From Astyanax mexicanus (Eukaryota; Chordata; Actinopteri; Characiformes; Acestrorhamphidae), in assembly GCF_023375975.1 (NCBI RefSeq), contig NC_064431.1, forward strand, positions 24,155,001 to 24,219,000: a stretch of DNA of 64,000 nucleotides, in the 5' to 3' direction. The stretch's first letter is position 1. Every line of letters starts with the position of its first letter. Position numbers and translations under genes: made by a program. Shown piece by piece: positions 54,431 through 64,000 of the stretch. The notes under the pieces were generated by a model. The model searched no databases, was not told the origin of the DNA, and saw only the letters and a program-made list of their open reading frames with translations.

Positions 54431-55166
54431 TGTCAAGAGTGAATTTATGTTTGCTGAATGTCACAGTAGTTGCTCATGCACAATTATAGTAATCTGTGTT
54501 CCCAATTCTGGTCATGTGTTTGATTGGCCAGGTAGCACCACACCTAGAAAATATTACAAATCCAGGACTGGATTCTGGATTAAAGGTCCAGGTGTAAAAG
54601 AGGGTTTTTTGAGGAATGTCCACATAAATTAAATTCAGTTAACTTAATTTCCTTACATATAGAGAATGCCGTAGTTTGCAGGCTTGAAGGTGGGATGTAT
54701 AGAGAGGTAAAGCAACTGATTTGGTCATTTATAAAGGGTCAAAAAGAGGAAAAGGTGTCGGCAGAACTTGCTTGCAGTAGGAATTTAAGCCGTTTTGCAG
54801 CGTTAACTCCGTGCATGTGAATGGCCAGGCTTGGTAGAGCCTGTGTGAAATGGGCCTTAAAATGCTTAAAGGTCATGTAAGGTTCTCCGCGGTGTTTATC
54901 TGTAGAGAAATGTCTCGGCACATCCTCCGCTTGCCATTTGCAGTTTTTAGGCCTTCTTGGAACCCAGTTGGGTGTGCATTAGATCCAGTCTGAGACACAG
55001 ACAGTTCATTTCAGAATGTAATACCATCAGGAAGTGCATCTGCCTCGGTCATTTCACTTTTAGAGTGTCCACCGGGAATAAAATATGGATGGTAGGTTGG
55101 CCGTGGCAGGCTGGGATGTCTTATTGTCTCAGTATTCAGCCGGCTTATTTCCTCCTTCTCTCTTTC

Positions 55167-55208
<42 letters not shown>

Positions 55209-55561
55209 GTTCTCTCTGTGGAAAACACTATCTGACGAAACAGCATGCTGAGCAGTTGCTTGCTAGTTACAGCTCCAGAAGCTCAAAGCCGTTACTGTTT
55301 TGGCTCACAATGAGGCAGAGTCGTCTTGTTGGGGGGGGAATCAGGCTCTGGGAGGCTGTAATTTCCCAGTGTCGGTGGGAATATACTGTAAATGCCATCT
55401 AAACAAACATCGTTTTGCAAACCCCTCGTTGCAGACTCATCTCCTAGTCGTCTAGTTTGCTCCTTAAGATCTTCTTATTTTCGGAAATCAAGCTACTGTT
55501 AGTTATACTGTTCCCTTTATTTAAAATGAACATATACTGCCCTTAAGCCATGCATACAGCA
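54431..55561. other. Unique sequence with (CT)n at 55171-55204
   Basis: No gene is supported. Frames such as 54957-55235 and 55085-55402 span the CT run. The sequence is otherwise ordinary. Confidence 0.5.
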
Positions 55562-56740
55562 TTTATTCCAAGGTGTTGAGGAGCATGACTGAACTCTCTA
55601 ATAGGCGTGTCCCCCAATCCTAGCCTACCATCAGTGTGAAGTCTTGCCCACCAGGGCTCCCTTCCATGGGAGTTTCTTTATAAAGTATAAAATGATTGTT
55701 TGTCTAGCTGATGTGTTGTTGGCTATAAGAACAAGTTACCATTTTCTGCACTGTGAAGTGTTAAAAAATACTGGCAATACACTAAGTACTACAATGCAGA
55801 ATTAATATACTCTGGCGTAAACTTGTCAAGTATGAAGTTGTTTTTGTGATAAGTAATGATGCTATTTGTTGTCATATTAATCCTAAATGTTTCAGGGTTT
55901 TCAAATATTACAATGTTTTTTTAATATTAGTTTAATAACACATTTTGCATGATTTGTCAACACTGTGAAGGAACTTATGTTAAAATTAACTTGAGCTGAG
56001 AGCTGTATTTTGCTCTAGATGGGATTTTAGTATTTTAACTCCCACAACAGTTTAGATTTAACTCCTGAACAGAGTTAAAAAAAAAAAAAAAAACTCCCAG
56101 AAAAGAGTTACTTTAACTCTATCACAGCATGCATTCGATGGTCGCACATATATACTTAAAATAAGCTGATATTAACTCTCAGGGAGTTTATTTAAAAAAA
56201 AACAAAAAATGCTGTGCAATTGTTAAGTCTAGCTTGATTGCTTCCGAAAAAAGAGTGCAAACAACCCAATTATACTAATATAATTTTTTTCTGATGTTCT
56301 GGATATTGTATATTATAATTAATATGCAGGTCAATTCTGCACACTGTAAAAAAAAAGAACAAAAAAAAAACCTTTAAATTGTTCTCCTTAAGTCACGGAA
56401 AATTCCAGCCAGATGCTGCCGGTCACGATCATTACCACTCACTACGCTGTCTGTCCAGTGTAGGTGGTACCTTCTTTAGTACCTTCTGTGACATTTTCCA
56501 AATACAGTACAGTACAGTACATTTAAACTCTTTGAGATCTTTGAGTTGAATCAACTTAATTTTAACAACTGAGTTTAGTCTGTTGCCATTGGCAGCTTCT
56601 TTTCTATTGGCTTATGGCACAGTCTATTTGCATAATGTGTGTGTCCCCCAGGTTCTGACAGACACTCACCATCAGTGTGTAGTGGTTTTCCCCAGACTAC
56701 CATAGGTAAACTTATATTGCAACTTGTGTTTTTTGTGATT
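55562..56740 (+). repeat. Segmental duplication, right copy
   Basis: Collinear partner of 49517-50445, about 6.05 kb downstream in direct orientation. It is longer by about 250 bp because of extra sequence around 56190-56530, including an A-rich tract. An A run replaces gaaaggccg inside the cctgaacagagtt block. Confidence 0.82.
55597..55745 (+). repeat. Octamer-family copy G
   Basis: Nearly identical to copy B over about 110 bp (gtgtcccccaatcctagcct, accatcagtgtgaagtcttg). Octamer deleted at the same junction. Ends with the distal segment ggctataagaacaagttacc. Confidence 0.78.
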
Positions 56741-56780
56741 GGTTGGTTGTATTGTGTGTTGTTAGCTGTGAAAGCAATCA
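56580..56780 (+). repeat. Octamer-family copy H
   Basis: Octamer at 56626-56633. actcaccatcagtgtgtagt and cagactaccataggtaaact link it to copies C and K. Confidence 0.78.
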
Positions 56781-57030
56781 TCATGTTTTAACTTTCTGAA
56801 TGCTATGAATATCTAATTTTTGAGCAGTGTTTCTAATCTGTAGCTTGCTTGAATTAAATCCAAACCAAAATCTGAGTTGAATTATTGTTCAAAGCACTGG
56901 GCATTAATATAACACTACATATGTTTCATCTGTTGTGTTTATTGTAGTGTATAGATATATGATGCACCATTGTTACTCTTGCACTTTGTTGTCTATTGTA
57001 ATGTTGTTCCATGTTGCACCATGGTTCCGT

Positions 57031-57290
57031 ACACCGTAAACCCAGAAGTTGTTTGAACTCAAATAAATTAAGTCTGTTTTACATAAAATTGGAGATTTCT
57101 AAACAATACTCAACTATTTTGAGTTAGTTGAACATTTGTGGGCACATATAAACATTCAAACTAAGATCTTTGAGTTGAACCAACTTATAATAACTGAGTT
57201 TAGTCTGTTGTTATTAACAGCAGCTTCTTTTTCATTGGCTTCTGTAACCATCTATTTGCATACTGGGCGTGTCCAACAGTTTCCAACAAT
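57031..57290 (+). repeat. Octamer-family copy I with long left part
   Basis: Starts caccgtaaacccagaagttg and includes ttgaactcaaataaattaag, tgagttagttgaacatttgt and the octamer at 57254-57261. It is the inverted partner of 60955-61215. The two give the longest view of the family (at least 260 bp). Confidence 0.78.
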
Positions 57291-58029
57291 TTTATTCTAT
57301 ACTTTCTGAATAAACTAACTCTTGTGAGCAGAGCTGAATTCAGTCACATGTTCAGCCTGTGCGACTTTGAGTAAGAAGAAGAAAAAACCCTGCAATAAAG
57401 AAAGTAAAACAAAAGCAGAAAGCTAATTGGAGTCATGGATCAAAATAATGAGCACAAAAAGCTTTTGAATGAAGCTAGCCTTGTACAGGAGCACAGATTC
57501 GCTGGAGATAAAGGTAGATAGATAAGGACAAAAAAAAAAAAAAAAAAAAAAAAACGTATTAACTCTGACTTCCTGCTACTCCAGCTGCGTTCCCTCAGCT
57601 CTCTCCTCCACAGTTAGCTTCTCATTAGCCGTGTCCTAGCAGCACCTTCCCTGACTCCGTCCAACCCGACAACCGAGGCCAGCGCTCCTGCGTCGACTCC
57701 TTAATGCTTCCTGAGTCCACCTTGAGAAGTAGCTCCAGCAGAAACGTCTCCGAGTGAAGATTTTCTCTTCTTCCTCCTCGCCACTGATGGCCTGTTCTCC
57801 AGACACAGGTTAATGCTAGCATTAGCCTTAGCGAGGGGAATTTTCACAGGGAATCACAATTGGTGGTAAAGTTCGAATCAAGGTCAGGCTTTAATCTCTC
57901 TGTAACTCGAGTTTGCTGAAGTTCTTAAGGGTACAGTGAGTTTCTTAAGGCTGTTTCTTGGTCAGAACTTTAGCTTTAGCTTGAAATTCAGTCAAACCGA
58001 AACATTTCAAGAACTTTCAAGAAAGTATA
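57291..58029. other. No gene; poly(A) at 57530-57554, GC-richer 57560-57840
   Basis: A 25-bp A run is followed by a high-complexity, GC-richer block. A 65-codon antisense frame (57625-57822) has no domain. It could be an island of regulatory DNA. Confidence 0.4.
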
Positions 58030-58328
58030 TATATATATATATATATATATGAAGGGCAGTCCAAAAAGACCATCAAAACGTCATGATGAAACTGGCACTC
58101 ATCAGGACCTCCTTAGGAAAAGAAGAGCAAGAGTTACCTCTGTTGCACAAAATAAATTGATCAGAGTTACCAGCCTCAGAAACCTCTTAAAGTTTACAGT
58201 ACCTCAGTTAAGAGCACCTAAATGTTTCACCTAAAATTTTATTACATGATTCCTTATAATAAAAAAAAAACAAAAAAAAAAAAACACTGAATGAGAAGGT
58301 TTGTTCAAATTTTTGACTGGTACTATAT
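58023..58328. mobile_element. Internally deleted Tc1-like element
   Basis: 58048-58225 resembles the N-terminal transposase region of a Tc1-type element (ggcagtccaaaaagaccatc, gagttacctctgttgcacaa, gagttaccagcctcagaaac), with a broken frame. The right end actgaatgagaaggtttgtt followed by tttgactggtact is a degenerate version of the terminus seen at 63690 (caggccaaaggtttggacac, inverted). An (AT)n run lies at 58027-58050. Confidence 0.78.
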
Positions 58329-59366
58329 GTCACAGCATACAATATTATTTTATTATTGATATAAAAAAAAGCTGTAAATTATGTATATTTAAAAAAAGGT
58401 GTTTTAAAATCGTGTCACTGTTATTGAAAGCCCTGAGAATCACTCTAAATTCATCTACTATTTTCTTTAAAAAAAGTTATGTATTTTAATTTTCTTTGTC
58501 ATCTTCTTATCATTATCATTATTATTAAATAATGTATTCATTAAAATAAATAGTACATTTTTAATATTTTTAGTTCTTAATATTGTTAGTTCTTAATATT
58601 ATTGTTTTTGGAGGTGGTGGTGATACACAGTCACAGTATGAACAGCATAAGTAATACATAAATAACTCTTACATTTTGGTATAATATCACAAAAAATATA
58701 TATGAAAGCCTGAACCCATAAAAAATACGTTTTTTTTTAATGAGTAATGACGATATTCAGTTTGCACACCACTTGCAATGGGAGTGAGTGCAGTCAGGCA
58801 GTCGGGTGGGCCCCTTTTTTCTACATTGTAAAACATTTTAAGTCACTCCAACTTTATTATTAATTATTGAGCAACTTTATGGCTCATTTGTTCTCTGCAC
58901 AACACAAAATGAAGTTGACCTAACAAGCCTTAAATGTTAGCTTAACTTTAATTATTGAATCACTTCAAGACAGAATTTATCGTAGTGCTTTTATCATTAT
59001 CAAATATTATAAGTTGGCTGTACTTAATATATTTAGTGGAGGTAATTGAAAAATGTATGCTAGACTTGAGAACTAAAAAATGTGTTGTAATTAGTTGCTA
59101 AAACATTTTTATGTCAACAGAAAACACTACTAAACTGAACAATTTTAATAAAGATATAGAAGAAAAAAAATCATTGGCTCAACTTAAATCAGTCAAGTCA
59201 TCATTTTGCTTTGGCTTTTTGAAGTTGTAAATATATACAAATTTAAGTTTATTCCACTTAACTGAGTTTGGTTCACACAACCATAGTATAATTAGCTCAA
59301 CCGTGTTTTGTCAATATTGTGAGCTCCAAAAAATTTAGCTTATTTAATATATATTTTGCTATAATT
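58329..59366. other. A+T-rich, no feature recognised
   Basis: Low-GC sequence with A and T runs. No repeat unit or gene can be assigned. Confidence 0.45.
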
Positions 59367-59385
59367 GGGGGGGGGGGGGGGGGGG
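59367..59385. repeat. Poly(G), 19 bp
   Basis: Uninterrupted G run in an A+T-rich context; capable of quadruplex formation. Confidence 0.95.
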
Positions 59386-59601
59386 CGTGAGTTTGTTTGT
59401 CACAGAGGTGAGTTGTGACTTGGAGGTATACATAGGGCGAAGAGGTTGGGCTTGTAATTAAGTATTAATATTTTTTTGTTAATACTTAACAACACAGATA
59501 TTCTAAACATATTTTTATAGAACCGTCAGTACTGACAGCACAATGCTGTAGCGCCACAAGAGTGAACTCTGTAACTTCACACCAACATACTGTGATCTCT
59601 A

Positions 59602-60212
59602 AAGGTGCTTGCACACTGCACGCGGTAGGTGCGGCGCGGTACGCTGACCCCCATAGGATTCAATAGTGTCTAGAGCGGTAGAGCGGTGCGTCGCTGCCGC
59701 GGAGCAGAGCGGAAAGCGGCGCGTTTCCCCGCCCATAACCACGCCTCCACCGCGCTACCGCTTACCGCGGGCAAAGTTCAACATGGTTCAACTTTGACCT
59801 CGCGGCAAGCGGTACCTCGGCAGAAAACGCATGACGTGAACTCACGCGACTAGAGAGAAACTGTAGTCCAAACAACAATAAACGTGCGCGAGAGACTAAT
59901 AATAGCGATTAGTGAATCCCCTCAGCTGTACATCACTTCCCTACACTCATATAGAGATAACAGGAGGAAGAGAAGAATCAGAGCTTTGTTCTGAGGCTGG
60001 GAAACATATACAGATCCACAGAGGCTGTAGAGACTCAAAACTACAAAACACCGCTCACAGAGGTGATGGGTTTTAGAAAACTCCGCCTATTATCAGCAGG
60101 AGACGCTTGGCGTCAGCAGCAGCGCAACGCACCCGCAACTGACCAGCGTAGAGCAGAGCGGCAGCACAGCGGAATGCCGCGCGGCATACCGCGTTCAGTG
60201 TGCAAGCACCTT
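59602..60212. mobile_element. GC-rich TIR element, 'aaggtgcttgcacactg'
   Basis: The termini aaggtgcttgcacactg and cagtgtgcaagcacctt are perfect inverted repeats. Sub-terminal gcggtaggtgcggcgcggta and ccgcgcggcataccgcg continue the symmetry loosely. The 611-bp body is strikingly GC- and CpG-rich against the A+T-rich flanks. The 63-codon frame at 60063-60254 is not a transposase. No clear target duplication was found. Confidence 0.82.
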
Positions 60213-60234
60213 AACAACACAAAAAAAAACGTAA

Positions 60235-60375
60235 CTTGCTCTTACAGCCTATAACATTGAGGCTTGGCAACCAACACATATATTACACTGAAGCATGACT
60301 AGGAGCAGGTAGCTTTGGGCAAACACAACACAAAGAGGGTAAGGAAGGAAGAGGTCACACCCAATATGCAAATAT
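60235..60375 (-). repeat. Octamer-family copy J
   Basis: Minus orientation: octamer at 60366-60373, and the distal segment ttgctcttacagcctataac. The middle is diverged (ggtagctttgggcaaac). Confidence 0.65.
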
Positions 60376-60929
60376 ATGGTGCCATATACACTTTCTACAC
60401 TGTAGAAAGAGCCTTGGCACAATGTGTACACTGTAAAATGTGATAAGTTGATCTTACTTAAAAAAAAAATGAGGAAACCGGCTGCCTTGAAAAAGTTAAG
60501 CAATTATAACTGTTATTTTCAAGTTAAGTTCACGTTATGCTTGCTATTTAAGTGTACTCAAATCATAGTTAAATCTACACAGTTTACTTGAGTTGTTCCT
60601 ACTTTAAATAGCCTGTAAATGCAAGTTGTTTTTTTAAGTGTGTAAAACCCGATAAGTTGACTATATTCAAAACTTTTGTTGTAACTGATTACCTAATAAA
60701 TTTTAAGTTAATGTAATATAATTTTTAAGTACAGCGAACTTAACAAATATATATACACATATATTTAAAATGAATATTTTCCTGAACTTGTGTTTAGTCT
60801 TGTTTCTGGTTTAATTCAACTATTTTTTTTAAATACTCATAGAAAAGTAGATAAAAGAAAACAATAAAGAATTAAAAGTACTGAGAGCACAGCGAGAACA
60901 CAGAGTTACTGGAGCTCAGTAAATGATGC

Positions 60930-61215
60930 TTGTTCTTACAGCCTACAACACAGAGACCAAGTATTGAATCATAACATGTGACCTACAAGTTTACTTAAGG
61001 TAGCCCCGGGTGAATCACTACACACTGATGGTGAGTGTCTGTCAGAAACTGCTGGACACACCCAGTATGCAAATAGATTGTGACAGAAGCCAGACTAAAC
61101 TCAGTTATTATAATTATTATTATGTGCCCACAAATGTTCAACTAACTCAAAATTTTTATGTAAAACAGACTTAATTTGTTTGAGTTCAAACAACTTCTGG
61201 GTTTAGTGTAGAATA
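60930..61215 (-). repeat. Octamer-family copy K
   Basis: Minus orientation: octamer at 61067-61074, plus cacactgatggtgagtgtct, actaaactcagttattat and caaacaacttctgggttta. It is the inverted counterpart of copy I. Confidence 0.78.
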
Positions 61216-61547
61216 ACTAAAAGTTGATAGTTTTTCTCATTGGCTCAACAAACATTTTTAAGTTTTCAGGTTGAAGTTCTCTGAATTCATTTTATTGAGT
61301 TGTACTGACCGGTAATATTCATAATATTATTTCCCCTGATTAAAACACAAAATCACACTGAGAATAAAGTGTGACAACCATGTCATTGATTTAAAGTGCA
61401 CTTTAATGTTGGTCTTATAAAAAAAGATTTCTGGTTTAAACCAGTTTTTCTCAGTTTGCCTAAAAACAAATCCATTCTCTATTAAAACAACTTAAAATAA
61501 ATAAATTAATGCAAATTATGTTTTTACTTATTTTCAGAGGTTATGAC

Positions 61548-61938
61548 TAGGGGTGGGCGATATGGCTCTAAAATAATATCACGATATTTCAGGGTATTTT
61601 TGCGATAACGATATACTTGGCGATATAGGAAAACTAAAATAATTTCTTTTCTAATTTCAGGAGTATAGTATAAGAGTTTAACAGTATAATCATAATGTGG
61701 CAAAATAAATAATATAGCATAAAATAATATAACGCAGCAAAAAATATTGCAGAATATTTAGTGCATGTATATACACTGCAAACTAAAACAACTATACAAT
61801 AAATACACTTAAAGCTTCACAGTAAATAATAGACTACTTTTAAGACAGAACATCTCTATTATCACGATATGGATTTTTAATATCATGATATTTCTGTGTC
61901 ACGATATATTGTATACGATATAATATTGCCCACCCCTA
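61548..61938. mobile_element. hAT-type MITE with exact 8-bp duplication
   Basis: The termini taggggtgggcgatatgg and atattgcccacccctа-type (ttgcccaccccta) are inverted. gttatgac flanks both sides exactly (61540-61547, 61939-61946). It shares gatatggcnctaaaat, atatcacgatatttca and ttggcgatat with 36687-37214. At 391 bp it is shorter and A+T-rich, without a coding frame. Confidence 0.9.
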
Positions 61939-61959
61939 GTTATGACATCATCACATCAG

Positions 61960-62180
61960 ATCACTCCTCCTCCTGGAGTTTTTCCGTCAGTCAGTCTCAC
62001 ACTCTTCCCATTGGTTCCCGTCACCACTATTGCACGTAAAGGGCGTGGCCTCCTCCCTCACCATCATTGTGAAGTTGTTCTCCCTCAGGGTATCTTCTCT
62101 TATCTACTGAGGGGAGTTTTGTGTAGTAGTTAAATGCTTGTATGCAGTGTTATAGGCGGCAAGAGCATAGTTGTTTAATT
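61960..62180 (+). repeat. Octamer-family copy L, diverged
   Basis: Reads attgcacgtaaagggcgtgg in place of the octamer, then cctcaccatcattgtgaag, cctcagggtatcttctc and the distal segment ggcggcaagagcatagttg. It marks the right edge of the cluster. Confidence 0.6.
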
Positions 62181-62529
62181 ACACAGTATAATTGTTTTTG
62201 CTTAGGAAATGAAAGCCTGTTTAGAGACTTTGAAAGTTTGCTTAGCTTCAACTGTTACTTAGTATTAAAATAGTAAGTTGTTTCAAATTATTCTAATGTA
62301 ATTTAGTAGCTTTTATAGTTGTGTTTACAGTAAATACATAAATAATGCTTTTTTTTGCTGAAAAGGAAATTATGTAAAGTTTATAAAATTAACTAACAGA
62401 ATTCAAATTGTTTAATTAGTTCATTCAAAGGTAAAATTATACATTGCTGTAACAGAAAATAATCAGTTATTCCAGATTTTAAAAAAGTGTAAAAAAAAAA
62501 AAAAAAGAGTGAAAAGGGATATTTATTAT

Positions 62530-62904
62530 TAGGCCTGTCACAATAAGAATTTTTTGTGGACGATTTATTGTCCCAGAAATGATTGCAATACACATTATTT
62601 TTGTAATCTGAAGACTAATACAGTAAATGCCACTGATATAAAGATAACAGAATAGCATAAAAAAACATTTATACACTTTCTAAAGACAGCAAATATTTAA
62701 TCAATCATTTATATTAGTTTGGGAATTATATGCTTATTTCTTCACTTACTTTAGTCCACACTGTGTGTATGGAGTCTCACTGTTTTATATGTGAACAAAT
62801 ATACCAATAAACACAATAGACGATTTCACGATGACCAAATATTATTGAGGTAATGTTCATATATTGTACGATAAATCAATATTGCAATTATTGTGACAGG
62901 CCTA
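62530..62904. mobile_element. hAT-type MITE with 8-bp duplication, one mismatch
   Basis: The termini taggcctgtcacaata and tattgtgacaggccta are perfect 16-bp inverted repeats. The flanks tttattat (62522-62529) and tttattaa (62905-62912) differ at one base. The interior is A+T-rich, with gtggacgatttattgtccca near the left and atattgtacgataaatcaat near the right. Confidence 0.85.
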
Positions 62905-63621
62905 TTTATTAAAAATCATCGTTTATCTTTGTTTTAAAGAATGTTTGGGACTTGGGTTAAATAATATAATTGGTTGATTTTAAATCAAAATGCTAGATTC
63001 TAAATAAATCATAAATATAAATTGAAAAAAAAAAAAAATATATATATATATATATATTTAGGTGTAACAAATTTAGCAGCAATTTTTTTAGGTTGGTCCA
63101 AAGTATCTTTTTTAGAGTGTACTGTCATTGCAAACTTTGCACATCACCACTGCTGTAGTTTTACAGTTGACAGTTTGTCAGCCCTTGAGGGTCCAACACT
63201 GGCCTGGGTTGTATGGAAGCCCCTCAGTTGAGAAACCATGAATTCCCCAGTATGCCGGTTCGGGAAGTTGAAATTTCTACATGGCAGGTTGTGTCTGGAT
63301 TGGTCCGGTAATTGGCGGCGCAGAAAGTTTTCAGTAAAAGTCGTTCAGTGTGTGTTTTTTTCCGCTCGGATTGATAGTTGCTGTGTTTGTGTAGAGAATT
63401 GCATCTCACTTGAGCGCCGGGTCAAGCTGCTCACTGAGTTGTCTCAATTAGTTTTCTCTCCAGCAGCTCGTGGGAGGCTTCTGTGTGTGTAAGTGTGGCA
63501 GTGTCTGTCAGTGTGAGTGTGTGTGTGTGTGTGCTTTTTTCAGCAGTGCTGGGAACTGTGGTGTTACTGTGATTACTGTAATGTTTTGGCTGTAAGTTAC
63601 CTGATTCCTGTCTTATCGCTG
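62905..63621. other. Unique sequence with AT and GT runs
   Basis: A run then (AT)n at 63027-63058, and (GT)n at 63513-63532. 63230-63480 is higher in complexity, with overlapping 61-84-codon frames and no domain. No gene recognised. Confidence 0.45.
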
Positions 63622-63689
63622 GCTAGATGGCGCTGTCTTCCCACATCACTCTCAGTGTTCATATGTATCGGAGGAGGCATGCGCTTGTA
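63622..63689 (+). mobile_element. SINE fragment with internal deletion
   Basis: Joins gctagatggcgctgtcttcc (5' half) with tgtatcggaggaggcatgcg (3' half), skipping about 150 bp of the family sequence. It ends at the TA where the Tc1 element begins. Confidence 0.72.
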
Positions 63690-64000
63690 CAGGCCAAAGG
63701 TTTGGACACACCTTCTCTTTTTCAATGCGTTTTCTTTATTTTCATGACCATTTACATTGTAGATTCTCACTGAAGGCATCAAAACTTTTTTTGTACTTAA
63801 CAAAAAAAAAAAGTAAAATAACAAAAAAAAAAAATGTTTTATATTCTAGTTTCTTTAAAATAGCCACCCTTTGCTCTGATTACTGCTTTGCACACTCTTG
63901 GCATCATTCTCTCAATGAGCTTCAAGAGGTGGTCACCTGAAATGAAAAGTTTTCCAACAGTCTTGAAGGAAGGAGTTCCCATAGGTGTTTATTAGCACTT
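63690..64000 (-). mobile_element. Tc1-like element, terminal part, runs off the window
   Basis: Starts caggccaaaggtttggacac directly after TA (63688-63689). Includes tttatattctagtttcttta, tagccaccctttgctctgat and tgcacactcttggcatcatt, which are the 3' untranslated and C-terminal coding parts of a Tc1-type transposase read on the minus strand (the stretch KGGYF, then QSEQKAVCEE-like). The rest lies beyond 64000, so whether the gene is intact cannot be judged. Related to the deleted copy at 58023-58328. Confidence 0.85.

Noticed and set aside
59602..60212. CpG island promoter of a host gene
   Set aside because: The block is bounded exactly by perfect inverted repeats, so it is better explained as a transposable element; a promoter role remains possible but unsupported.

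Overview
This 64 kb window looks like nuclear, non-coding DNA from a teleost fish. The evidence is the mobile-element mix: Tc1-like elements, short hAT-type elements with 8-bp target duplications, a TTAA-flanked piggyBac-type element, a Harbinger-type element with 3-bp TTA duplications, and a tRNA-derived SINE. Dinucleotide runs, minisatellites and an A+T-rich background fit the same picture. From memory, the repeat families resemble those of otophysan fishes (characins, catfishes, carps), but I cannot name the species. I found no host protein-coding gene, tRNA, rRNA or CRISPR array. The open frames are 60-180 codons long; they are either remnants of Tc1/mariner transposases or translations of repeats.

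Layout. 0-8 kb: a Harbinger-type element with target duplication, a degenerate CAACACCACAG minisatellite, a MITE carrying the same minisatellite inside it, a GCGCCTTATA-type element, and a Tc1 deletion derivative with an open 157-codon frame for the DNA-binding half of the transposase. 9-19 kb: a Tc1-like fragment, a hAT-type element with an exact 8-bp duplication and an internal 52-bp minisatellite, a SINE, a piggyBac-type element, a mosaic satellite and a hairpin MITE. 20-26 kb: a locally amplified, degenerate array with AT runs and a hairpin MITE. 27-38 kb: SINEs, a duplicated Tc1 remnant, a nearly complete Tc1 deletion derivative and a hAT element nested in a Tc1-like repeat. 38-48 kb: SINE pieces, a roughly 0.9 kb polypyrimidine tract, a nested element pair, a Tc1/mariner transposase pseudogene and a 37-bp minisatellite. 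48.7-62.2 kb: about twelve copies of one repeat family, most with a perfect POU octamer, including a direct duplication of roughly 1 kb and inverted pairs. 53.5-54.2 kb: two inverted copies of a GGGTTAG-rich MITE. 59.6-64 kb: a GC-rich TIR element, two more hAT-type elements and a Tc1 element running off the window end.

Between the repeat blocks are short, higher-complexity islands, often with TAATTA, octamer or CAATAA-type homeodomain/POU/SOX-like motifs (about 0.83, 2.83, 8.7, 12.7, 18.0, 24.15, 26.65, 31.45, 43.45 and 52.5 kb). They look like conserved non-coding elements, so the window may be a long intron or gene desert near a developmental regulator. That is inference; a cross-species alignment would decide it. 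The strongest direct observations are structural: five elements with target duplications that I could read base by base, three readable nesting events, two transposon families that contain minisatellites, and the octamer-bearing cluster.
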